A stretch of 64,000 nt of DNA from Nitricoxidireducens sp046726235 (GTDB lineage Bacteria; Pseudomonadota; Gammaproteobacteria; Burkholderiales; Rhodocyclaceae): the NCBI GenBank assembly GCA_046726235.1, contig JBKPAD010000002.1, forward strand, positions 305,608 to 369,607, read 5' to 3'. Below the pieces are notes generated by a model that was not told the origin of the DNA, did no database searches, and worked only from the letters and a program-made list of their open reading frames with translations. The position numbers and the translations under genes are program-made. Each line of letters starts with the position of its first letter. Position 1 is the first letter of the stretch. This document shows positions 15,965 to 22,620 of this stretch, piece after piece.

Positions 15965-17353
15965 ATGAAGACCGCCGACATCGCCGCCCTGCTCGACGAA
16001 CCCGCCTGCGCACACAACACGAAGGAGAAATCCGGCTGCGCGCGGCCGAAGCCCGGCGCCACCGCCGGCGGCTGCTCGTTCGACGGCGCGCAGATCGCCC
16101 TGCTGCCGATCGCCGACGTCGCGCACATCGTGCACGGGCCGATCTCCTGCGCCGGTTCGTCGTGGGACAACCGCGGCACGCGCACGACGGGGCCGGCGCT
16201 CTACCGCATCGGCATGACGACCGATCTCACCGAGCAGGACGTGATCATGGGCCGCGGCGAGAAGCGGCTGTTCCATGCCATCAAGCAGGCGATCGACGAC
16301 TATTCGCCGGCGGCGGTGTTCGTTTACGCCACCTGCGTGACGGCGCTGATTGGTGACGACATGGCTGCCGTGTGCAAGGCCGCCGCCGAGCGCTGGGGCG
16401 TGCCGGTGGTGCCGGTCGACTGCGCCGGCTTCTACGGCACCAAGAACCTCGGCAACCGCATCGCGGGCGAATCGATGCTCGAACACGTGATCGGCACGCG
16501 CGAGCCCGCCCCGGTGCCGGATTCGGCACAGCGGCCCGGCATTCGCGTGCACGACGTGACGCTGATCGGCGAATACAACATCGCCGGCGAGTTCTGGCAC
16601 GTGGCGCCGCTGTTCGACGAACTGGGCCTGCGCATCATCGGCACGCTCTCGGGCGACGCGCGCTACCGCGAGGTGCAGACGATGCATCGCGCGCAGGCAT
16701 CGATGGTGGTCTGCGCCAAGGCGCTGCTCAACGTCGCGCGCAAGGTCGAGCAGAAGTGGGGTGTGCCGTGGTTCGAGGGCAGTTTCTACGGCATCGCCGA
16801 CACCTCGGCGGCGCTGCGCGAATTCGCCCGCCTGCTCGGCGACGCGGACCTGACGGCGCGCACCGAGGCGCTGATCGCGCGCGAGGAAGCCGCGGCGCAC
16901 GCCGCGCTGGCGCCCTGGCGCGAGCGCCTCGCCGGCAAGCGCGTGCTGCTCTATACCGGCGGCGTCAAGTCGTGGTCGGTAGTCTCGGCGCTGCAGGACC
17001 TGGGCATGGAAGTCGTCGCCACCGGCACCAAGAAGTCGACGGAGGAAGACAAGGCGCGCATCCGCGAGTTGATGGGCGAGGACGCGCGCATGATCGACGA
17101 CGGCAGCCCGAAGGCGCTGCTGGCCGCCTACAAGGACTACCGCGCGGACATCCTGATCGCCGGCGGACGCAACCTCTATACCGCGCTCAAGGCGCGCATC
17201 CCCTTCCTCGACATCAACCAGGAACGCGAGTTCGGCTACGCCGGCTACGCCGGCATGGTCGAGCTGGCGCGCCAGCTCGCGCTCTCGATCGAGAGCCCGG
17301 TGTGGCCGGCGGTGCGCCGCCCGGCGCCCTGGACCCCGGGCGCAGCGGCATGA
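15965..17353 (+). CDS. nifE: FeMo-cofactor scaffold protein NifE
   Basis: NifE pairs with NifN as the scaffold on which the NifB cofactor matures to FeMo-co. The protein of about 462 residues has the NifD-like fold with cysteines in GCARPKPGATAGGCSFDGAQ and HIVHGPISCAGSSW, and the NifE-type VVATGTKKST and FLDINQEREFGYAGY segments. The second of two in-frame ATGs (15965) is chosen because AAGGA is seven bases upstream; the first (15959) leaves one base. Unusually, nifN does not follow directly: an hsp20 gene lies between. Confidence 0.97.
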   Translation: MKTADIAALLDEPACAHNTKEKSGCARPKPGATAGGCSFDGAQIALLPIADVAHIVHGPISCAGSSWDNRGTRTTGPALYRIGMTTDLTEQDVIMGRGEKRLFHAIKQAIDDYSPAAVFVYATCVTALIGDDMAAVCKAAAERWGVPVVPVDCAGFYGTKNLGNRIAGESMLEHVIGTREPAPVPDSAQRPGIRVHDVTLIGEYNIAGEFWHVAPLFDELGLRIIGTLSGDARYREVQTMHRAQASMVVCAKALLNVARKVEQKWGVPWFEGSFYGIADTSAALREFARLLGDADLTARTEALIAREEAAAHAALAPWRERLAGKRVLLYTGGVKSWSVVSALQDLGMEVVATGTKKSTEEDKARIRELMGEDARMIDDGSPKALLAAYKDYRADILIAGGRNLYTALKARIPFLDINQEREFGYAGYAGMVELARQLALSIESPVWPAVRRPAPWTPGAAA

Positions 17354-17405
17354 TCCTGCGCCGGAACTCGCGGCGCGGCGCTTCCCTCTAACTGACGTCA
17401 AGGCT

Positions 17406-17473
17406 ATCGAGGCGGACGTGCCGCGCAGGCGTCGGTCTCCCGAGTCTGCACTCCGCTGGCGGCCCGCCTCGAT
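17406..17473. repeat. Distant inverted repeat in the hsp20 leader
   Basis: ATCGAGGCGG (17406-17415) and CCGCCTCGAT (17464-17473) flank about 48 bases in the 152-base nifE-hsp20 gap. If transcribed they could form a long-range stem upstream of the AGGAGG ribosome site; small heat-shock genes often carry such leaders. No sigma-32 or convincing sigma-54 promoter was found here. Confidence 0.4.
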
Positions 17474-17505
17474 GTTGTGAGGTTGGTTATGAAGAGGAGG
17501 CAGTC

Positions 17506-17949
17506 ATGGCAAACATCACTCGATTCTCACCCGTCCATGGTCTCGAACGCTTCTCGCCGTTCGATGAACTGGAGCGCATGATGGACACGCTGCGCATGCG
17601 ACCCTTCGCCGGCCCGGCCGCCCTGCGTCCGGAAGTGCGCCTCGACGTCTCGGAGGACGACAAGGCGTACATGGTCAAGGCGGAGATGCCGGGTGTCGCC
17701 AAGGACGACATCAAGATCTCGGTCGACGGCAACCAGGTGACCATCAGCGCCGAAGTGCGCAAGGAGCGCGAGGACGAAGGCCGCAACATGCTCTGCGCCG
17801 AGCGCTACTACGGCCAGATGCACCGGTCGTTCACGCTCGAGACCCCGGTCGACGAGGAAAAGGCGGACGCCCGCTACGAGAACGGCGTTCTCGTCCTGAC
17901 CCTGCCGAAGAAGGCCGGGGCGAAGGTGCACCAGCTCGCGGTCCACTAG
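17506..17949 (+). CDS. Hsp20 / alpha-crystallin small heat-shock protein
   Basis: A 147-residue cytoplasmic holdase chaperone. The N-terminus (LERFSPFDELERMMD) precedes an alpha-crystallin domain (about 42-140) with VRLDVSEDDKAYMVKAEMPG and the closing motif YENGVLVLTLPKK. An AGGAGG site stands five bases before the ATG. It splits nifE from nifN, both of which have their own NifA/RpoN promoter or lie beside one. It may protect oxygen-labile or assembling nitrogenase components; that role is inference. Confidence 0.95.
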   Translation: MANITRFSPVHGLERFSPFDELERMMDTLRMRPFAGPAALRPEVRLDVSEDDKAYMVKAEMPGVAKDDIKISVDGNQVTISAEVRKEREDEGRNMLCAERYYGQMHRSFTLETPVDEEKADARYENGVLVLTLPKKAGAKVHQLAVH

Positions 17950-17977
17950 GGGCCGTTGTCGGTCGCGCGCCGCGCCT

Positions 17978-17993
17978 TGTCGCGTTTGCGACA
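17978..17993. promoter_or_regulatory. NifA upstream activator sequence of nifN
   Basis: TGTCGCGTTTGCGACA, identical in all 16 bases to the nifE site, 45 bases upstream of the nifN -24 box. An IHF-like sequence with one mismatch occurs between them on the minus strand (18008-18020). Confidence 0.9.
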
Positions 17994-18037
17994 GCCGGCG
18001 CGGCGCGCAACATGTTGAATCCACGGGCTTCCGCCTG

Positions 18038-18053
18038 TGGCACAGGCCTTGCA
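18038..18053 (+). promoter_or_regulatory. sigma-54 promoter of nifN
   Basis: TGGCACAGGCCTTGCA, a full consensus -24/-12 element. Its predicted start (about 18064) falls inside the left arm of the inverted repeat at 18059-18087. Confidence 0.9.
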
Positions 18054-18058
18054 AAACA

Positions 18059-18087
18059 GGTAGCGACCTCCCTCGATTGTCGCTACC
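18059..18087. repeat. Inverted repeat in the nifN leader
   Basis: GGTAGCGAC and GTCGCTACC form a perfect 9-bp dyad around 11 bases, ending three bases before the nifN ATG. No ribosome site is visible in this leader. It could be a DNA operator at the start site or, if transcription starts slightly earlier than predicted, an RNA hairpin abutting the start codon. Confidence 0.7.
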
Positions 18088-18090
18088 GTC

Positions 18091-19467
18091 ATGGCCGAGA
18101 TCCTGAAACGCACGAAACCCCTGGCGGTGAATCCGCTGAAGACCAGCCAGCCGCTCGGCGCGGCGCTGGCCTTCCTCGGCCTGCGCGACGCGATCCCGAT
18201 GTTCCATGGCTCGCAAGGCTGCACGGCCTTCGCCAAGGTCTTCTTCGTGCGTCATTTCCGCGAGCCGATTCCGCTGCAGACGACGGCGATGGACCAGATA
18301 TCGACCGTCCTGAGTTCGGACGACAACGTGATCGAGGGCCTGCGCGCGATCTGCGACAAGAACCGCCCGCAGGTCATCGGCCTGCCGACCACCGGCCTCT
18401 CCGAGACCCAGGGCACCGACATCCTGCGCCTGGTGCGCGAGTTCCGCGCCCGCCATCCCGAATACGCCGACATCGCCGTGGTGCCGGTCAATACGCCGGA
18501 CTTCACGGGCTGCCTCGAATCGGGCTACGCGCTGGCGGTGGGCGCGATCATCGACACGATGATCTCGGAAACGCGCCACGCCGGCCGGCGCCGCAGGCAG
18601 GTCAACGTGCTCGCCGGTTCGATGCTGACGCCCGGCGACCTCGAAGCGCTGCGCGACTGGATCGAGGCCTTCGGCCTGCGCGCCGTGATCCTGCCCGACC
18701 TCGGCGACTCGCTCGACGGCCATCTGGTCGATGCCGAATTCACTCCGCTGACGCTCGGCGGCACGCCACGCGAGGAGATCGAGGCGATGGGCGAGTCGAT
18801 CGCCACGCTGGTGATCGGCCGCTCGCTCGACGCCGCCGCGGACCGCCTCAAGGAGCGCACCGGCGTGCCGGACCTGCGCTTCGACCACCTGATGGGGCTG
18901 GACGCCGCCGACGCCTTCACCATGGCGCTGGCGCGGCTCTCCGGCCAGCCGGTGCCGCCGCGGATCGAACGGCAGCGCGCGCAACTGCAGGACGCGATGG
19001 TCGACACGCATTTCATGACCGGCTTCGCGCGCGTCGCGTTGGCGCTCGATCCCGACCTGCTCGCGGCGTGCGCCGACTTCCTGCGCGGCGTCGGGGCGCA
19101 GATCGTCGCGGCCGTGGCGCCGGTGCGTGCCGCGGTGCTCGAGGGCATGGCCTGCGCGGAAGTGCAGATCGGCGACCTCGAAGACCTAGAGCGCGCCGCC
19201 GCGGCCGGCGAAGCGCAGCTGATCGCCGCCAGTTCGCATGCGGCGCAAAGCGCGCAGCGCCTCGGCGTGCCGCTGCTGCGCGCCGGCTTCCCGCAGTACG
19301 ACCGCGCCGGCGGCCACGCCCGCGCCTGGATCGGGTATCGCGGCGCGCGCCAGGCGCTGTTCGACATCGCCAACCTCTTCCTCGAGGCGCACCATGAAAT
19401 CCCCGCCTACCACTCGCGCTACCGCACGGAGCCGGCGCCGGCTGGCGCTGGCGTGGTCCGCCACTGA
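18091..19467 (+). CDS. nifN: FeMo-cofactor scaffold protein NifN
   Basis: Partner of NifE in the NifEN scaffold. The 458-residue protein starts with the typical MAEILKRTKPLAVNPLKTSQ and has the single cysteine region HGSQGCTAFAKVFFVRHF matching NifK's P-cluster segment. The start is fixed by the conserved N-terminus and by an in-frame stop upstream, although no ribosome site is seen. It leads an operon nifN-nifX-NifX-associated-DUF683-fdxB-ferredoxin-unknown. Confidence 0.97.
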   Translation: MAEILKRTKPLAVNPLKTSQPLGAALAFLGLRDAIPMFHGSQGCTAFAKVFFVRHFREPIPLQTTAMDQISTVLSSDDNVIEGLRAICDKNRPQVIGLPTTGLSETQGTDILRLVREFRARHPEYADIAVVPVNTPDFTGCLESGYALAVGAIIDTMISETRHAGRRRRQVNVLAGSMLTPGDLEALRDWIEAFGLRAVILPDLGDSLDGHLVDAEFTPLTLGGTPREEIEAMGESIATLVIGRSLDAAADRLKERTGVPDLRFDHLMGLDAADAFTMALARLSGQPVPPRIERQRAQLQDAMVDTHFMTGFARVALALDPDLLAACADFLRGVGAQIVAAVAPVRAAVLEGMACAEVQIGDLEDLERAAAAGEAQLIAASSHAAQSAQRLGVPLLRAGFPQYDRAGGHARAWIGYRGARQALFDIANLFLEAHHEIPAYHSRYRTEPAPAGAGVVRH

Positions 19468-19480
19468 CAAGGCGCCGGCC

Positions 19481-19897
19481 ATGCTCAAGGTCGCCTTCGC
19501 CACCGACAACCGCATCGACGTGAACCAGCACTTCGGTTCCACGCGCGGCTTCGCCATCTACGCGCTCGACGGCGAGCGCGGCCAGCTCGTCGGGGTCAGC
19601 GAGTTTCCCGAGGATGCGATGGACGGCAACGAGGACAAGCTAGTCGCGCGCATCGATGCGCTGGCGGGCTGCGCCGCCGTGTATTGCCTCGCCGCTGGCG
19701 CCTCCGCCGTGCGCCAGCTGCTCGCGCATGGAGTGCAGCCGCTGCGCCTCGACGCGCACAAGGCCATCGAAACCCTGCTCGCCGAACTCGGCCGCGCCGT
19801 GCGCGACGGCGGCGTGCCTTGGATCGACAAGACGCTGCGCCGCACGACCGATTCCGGCCGCTTCGACCGCATGGCCGAAGAAGGCTGGCAGGAATAG
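19481..19897 (+). CDS. nifX: NifX, NifB-co/VK-cluster carrier
   Basis: A 138-residue dinitrogenase-cofactor domain protein (VAFATDNRIDVNQHFGSTRGF) that carries FeMo-co precursors between NifB and NifEN. The NQHFG histidine is the likely ligand. It starts 13 bases after nifN with only a weak AAGG site. The frame stays open upstream through nifN, but the ATG at 19481 gives the normal NifX length. Confidence 0.92.
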   Translation: MLKVAFATDNRIDVNQHFGSTRGFAIYALDGERGQLVGVSEFPEDAMDGNEDKLVARIDALAGCAAVYCLAAGASAVRQLLAHGVQPLRLDAHKAIETLLAELGRAVRDGGVPWIDKTLRRTTDSGRFDRMAEEGWQE

Positions 19898-19915
19898 ACC
19901 ACTGGAGATGACGCA

Positions 19916-20362
19916 ATGACCGACCCGATCCTCGACACCGACTTCATGAAGGAAATGGTGCGCCAGATGCGCGCGCTCGACAGCTACGGCCAGTGGGACG
20001 GCCAGCCCGCCGAGGCGCTGTTGGCGCCCTACGTCCTGACCAAGGAACGCAAGGCGGAGATTCCGCTCGTCGGCGATCCCGACGAGGAGGCGGTCGCGCG
20101 CCTCAAGGCCTTCTACAACGCCATCGCCACGCTGATCGAGAAGGAGTGCGGAAAGATGGCGGTGCCGCTGGTGCATCTGTCGCACGAGGGATTCGGCCGC
20201 GCGCTGATCACCGTCGGCAAGCTCGTCGTCTCCGACAAGACGCTGCGCGACGTGCATCGCTTCGGCTTCGAGAGCCTGTCGAAGATGAAGAACGAGGGCG
20301 ACAAGATTCTCGCCGTCGCGCTCGAGATCGTCGGCAAGCACGCCGAAGTCGCCGGGATGTAG
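19916..20362 (+). CDS. NifX-associated nitrogen fixation protein (DUF269)
   Basis: A 148-residue protein of the DUF269 family that almost always follows nifX. Typical features are the N-terminal FMKEMVRQMRALDSYGQWDG and the C-terminal FGRALITVGKLVVSDKTLRD, with a helical tail. Exact biochemistry is unknown; conservation with nifENX implies a part in cofactor biosynthesis. A GGAGATG site lies just ahead of the ATG. Confidence 0.92.
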   Translation: MTDPILDTDFMKEMVRQMRALDSYGQWDGQPAEALLAPYVLTKERKAEIPLVGDPDEEAVARLKAFYNAIATLIEKECGKMAVPLVHLSHEGFGRALITVGKLVVSDKTLRDVHRFGFESLSKMKNEGDKILAVALEIVGKHAEVAGM

Positions 20363-20365
20363 GCG

Positions 20366-20575
20366 GTGAGCGAAGAAGAGCTCAAGGCGCTGGACCGCGA
20401 GGTCCGCAAGTTGAAGCGCGTCGCCGGTGAATGGGCGGCGCAGATGCACGACCTCGTCGAGGAGCGCCTGCCGGCGGCCTACGAGGAAATCCCGGCCCTG
20501 TCGCAGTCCACCTACGACGCTTGCAAGGCCTGGGCCGAAGCGAATATCCGTTTGACAACTTTGCAGAAAGGATGA
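20366..20575 (+). CDS. DUF683 / CCE_0567-family small nif protein
   Basis: A 69-residue helical protein with a GTG start three bases after the previous stop. The N-terminal helix (EEELKALDREVRKLKRVAGEW) and the DLVEERLPAAYEEIPALSQ segment match the small CCE_0567-type proteins of nif operons, reported as helical-hairpin metalloproteins. Function in nitrogen fixation is undefined. Confidence 0.88.
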   Translation: MSEEELKALDREVRKLKRVAGEWAAQMHDLVEERLPAAYEEIPALSQSTYDACKAWAEANIRLTTLQKG

Positions 20576-20579
20576 CGAC

Positions 20580-20864
20580 ATGTCAGCAACTGCCGTAACC
20601 CGGGGCGGGACCCCCTACACCCCCACCTACGCCGACGCCATCGACTCGAAGAAATGCATCGGCTGCGGCCGCTGCTACAAGGTCTGCGTGCGCGACGTGC
20701 TGACCCTGGTCGACCGCGGCGAGGACGACGACATCGACGAGGATGATTGGGACGACGAGGATGCCAAGGCCATGATGGTCGTGAAGAATCCGGGCGACTG
20801 CACCGGCTGCGGCGCCTGCGGACGCACCTGCCCGAAGGGCTGCTTCACGTTCGTGTCCGCCTGA
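20580..20864 (+). CDS. fdxB: Nif-specific ferredoxin III (FdxB)
   Basis: A 94-residue 2[4Fe-4S] ferredoxin with CIGCGRCYKVC and CTGCGACGRTC clusters separated by a long acidic linker (about 50-62, runs of D and E), the hallmark of nif-linked ferredoxin III. It probably supplies electrons to cofactor assembly. AAAGGATG lies before the ATG, and it is part of the nifN operon. Confidence 0.95.
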   Translation: MSATAVTRGGTPYTPTYADAIDSKKCIGCGRCYKVCVRDVLTLVDRGEDDDIDEDDWDDEDAKAMMVVKNPGDCTGCGACGRTCPKGCFTFVSA

Positions 20865-20866
20865 CC

Positions 20867-21190
20867 GTGCCGAGACCCGAAAGGCACGTCTTCGTCTGCG
20901 CCACCCACCGGCCGCCGGGTCACCCGCGCGGCTCGTGCGGCACGCGCGGCTGCCAGGAGGTGCTGGACGAATTCATGTTCGAGTTCCAGCAGCGGCAGTG
21001 TTTCGACAAGGTGGCCGTGACGCCCTGCGGCTGCATCGGCCCCTGCGGCCAGGGACCGAACGTCCTCGTCTATCCCGAGGGCGTTTTCTACGGCAACGTG
21101 ACGAAAGCCGACGTCGCGGCGATCTTCGACGAGCACCTGATCGGCGGCAAACCCGTCGAGCGGCTGCGCGTCGGGGCTGACATCTGGTAG
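20867..21190 (+). CDS. [2Fe-2S] thioredoxin-like ferredoxin
   Basis: A 107-residue protein of the Shethna-type / (2Fe-2S) thioredoxin-like ferredoxin family, with cysteines in VCATHRPPGHPRGSC and TPCGCIGPCGQGPNVLVYPEG. The GTG start is two bases after the fdxB stop; the frame continues upstream but out of family. In Azotobacter the related FeSII protein protects nitrogenase from oxygen, but this shorter form is closer to CpFd-type proteins, so a redox role is the safer reading. Confidence 0.85.
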   Translation: MPRPERHVFVCATHRPPGHPRGSCGTRGCQEVLDEFMFEFQQRQCFDKVAVTPCGCIGPCGQGPNVLVYPEGVFYGNVTKADVAAIFDEHLIGGKPVERLRVGADIW

Positions 21191-21194
21191 GCGG

Positions 21195-21611
21195 GTGACG
21201 GACGCGTCCTACGCCTGCGTCCTCTGTTACCACAAGCAGAAGACCAGCGCCCGCACCCGCTTCCTGCTGTTCGTCGACAGCGTGCTGCTGTTCGGGCCGC
21301 TGCCGGCGAACGCGGTCGTGCGCACTGCCGCGGGGCCGGTGCGCCCCCATCCGGTGCCCAGCATCAGGTCGGCCGAGTCGTGGCTGCGCCTGCCCGCGGG
21401 CAGCCTGCGGCCCGAGCCGGAGTTCCAGGTCGAGGTCGACACGCCCGACGGCTGGATGCCGGTGCTGCTCGCCGAGTTCACCGCCCTCGACCCGCCCTTC
21501 GAGGCCGCTGCGGCCGTGAATGGCCGCTTCGTCGCCATCACCGAGGCGCGCGACCTGCCGCCGCTCGAACTCGAACTGCTGCGGCGCGCCTACGAGACCA
21601 TCCTCGGCTGA
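21195..21611 (+). CDS. Conserved protein of unknown function in the nifN operon
   Basis: A 138-residue protein with a GTG start four bases after the ferredoxin stop. I do not recognise the family. The N-terminus has YACVLCYHKQKTSAR, followed by a hydrophobic stretch (FLLFVDSVLLFGPLP, too short and broken for a clear membrane helix), then a proline-rich middle and an acidic, beta-type C-terminal half. Position as last gene before the nifU promoter implies a nif-related accessory role. Confidence 0.7.
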   Translation: MTDASYACVLCYHKQKTSARTRFLLFVDSVLLFGPLPANAVVRTAAGPVRPHPVPSIRSAESWLRLPAGSLRPEPEFQVEVDTPDGWMPVLLAEFTALDPPFEAAAAVNGRFVAITEARDLPPLELELLRRAYETILG

Positions 21612-21612
21612 C

Positions 21613-21628
21613 TGTCGCGTTCGCGACA
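21613..21628. promoter_or_regulatory. NifA upstream activator sequence of nifU
   Basis: TGTCGCGTTCGCGACA, a perfect dyad of TGT-N10-ACA type, one base different from the nifE and nifN sites, starting two bases after the upstream stop codon. Confidence 0.9.
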
Positions 21629-21639
21629 AACGTCGTCGA

Positions 21640-21672
21640 GTCGCAAAGCCTTGCCGTTGCTGGCTTTGCGAC
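21640..21672. repeat. Inverted repeat between NifA site and nifU promoter
   Basis: GTCGCAAAGCC (21640-21650) and GGCTTTGCGAC (21662-21672) form a perfect 11-bp dyad around 11 bases. It occupies the place where IHF usually binds. It may be an operator, a substitute bend site, or the terminator stem of the upstream operon (no T-run). Confidence 0.7.
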
Positions 21673-21683
21673 CCGCGCGCTAA

Positions 21684-21699
21684 TGGCACGGCGATTGCA
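21684..21699 (+). promoter_or_regulatory. sigma-54 promoter of nifUS
   Basis: TGGCACGGCGATTGCA, full consensus and identical to the nifE element. Predicted start near 21711, about 27 bases before the nifU ATG. Confidence 0.92.
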
Positions 21700-21737
21700 A
21701 GTTCCTGCTTGCCCCAACCCCCAAGCAGGAGAGCGCA

Positions 21738-22619
21738 ATGTGGGACTATTCCGATAAAGTACGCGAACACTTCTTCAACCCGCGCAACTCGGGGCCGTTG
21801 CCCGAGGCCAACGGCGTCGGCGACGTCGGCTCGATCCAATGCGGCGACGCGCTGCGCCTGATGCTCAAGGTGAACCCCGACACCGAGGTCATCGAGGAAG
21901 CGCACTTCCAGACCTTCGGCTGCGGCTCGGCGATCGCGTCGTCCTCGGCGCTGACCGAGATCGTCAAGGGCATGACGCTCGACGCCGCGCTCGAAGTCAG
22001 CAACCAGGACATCGCCGACTACCTCGACGGCCTGCCGCCCGAGAAGATGCATTGTTCCGTCATGGGCCGCGAGGCCCTGCAGGCGGCGATCGCCAACTAC
22101 CGCGGCGAGGAATGGCACGACGACCACGAGGAAGGCTCGCTGGTCTGCAAATGCTTCGCCGTCGATTCGGCGATGATCGAGGACGTGGTGCGCGCCAACC
22201 ACTTGTCGACCGTCGAGCAGGTCACGCACTACACCAAGGCCGGCGGCGGCTGCTCGTCGTGCCACGAAGGCATCGAGGAAATCCTCGGCAAGGTCGCCGG
22301 CGAACGCTGCACGGCGCCCGCCGCCGCCAAGGCGCCGGCGCCGACGGGCAAGGCGAAGCTGACCAACTTCCAGCGCATGCGCCTGATCGAGGAAACCGTC
22401 GAGAAGATCCGCCCGATGCTGCAGGCCGACCACGGCGACATCGAGATCGTCGAGATCGACGGCCGCAACATCTACGTCAATCTCAAGGGCGCCTGCCAGG
22501 GCTGCATGATGGAAGCGGCGACGCTCAACGGCATCCAGACCCAGCTCGTCGAAGCGCTGGGAGAATTCGTGCAGTTGCTGCCGGCGGCGCGCCTCGGCCG
22601 CAGCGCCGCGGAGCACTGA
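21738..22619 (+). CDS. nifU: Fe-S cluster scaffold NifU
   Basis: A 293-residue three-domain scaffold that builds [Fe-S] clusters for nitrogenase with sulfur from NifS. Domain 1 (about 1-125) is IscU-like with cysteines in SIQCGDA, FGCGSAIAS and MHCSVMG. Domain 2 (about 133-185) holds a permanent [2Fe-2S] cluster via CKC and GGGCSSCHEG. Domain 3 (about 210-290) is Nfu-like with GACQGCM. AGGAGAG precedes the ATG. The start of nifS follows one base after the stop. Confidence 0.98.
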   Translation: MWDYSDKVREHFFNPRNSGPLPEANGVGDVGSIQCGDALRLMLKVNPDTEVIEEAHFQTFGCGSAIASSSALTEIVKGMTLDAALEVSNQDIADYLDGLPPEKMHCSVMGREALQAAIANYRGEEWHDDHEEGSLVCKCFAVDSAMIEDVVRANHLSTVEQVTHYTKAGGGCSSCHEGIEEILGKVAGERCTAPAAAKAPAPTGKAKLTNFQRMRLIEETVEKIRPMLQADHGDIEIVEIDGRNIYVNLKGACQGCMMEAATLNGIQTQLVEALGEFVQLLPAARLGRSAAEH

Positions 22620-22620
22620 C

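Noticed and set aside
15959..17353. Second nifD or a vanadium/iron-only nitrogenase alpha subunit
   Set aside because: The sequence has NifE-specific segments and lacks the FeMo-co Cys/His pair of catalytic subunits; no vnfG/anfG-type gene is near.
17406..17425. Possible sigma-54 promoter for hsp20
   Set aside because: A GG-N10-GC spacing exists, but TTGC is replaced by CCGC and the -24 box is poor; no NifA site is nearby.
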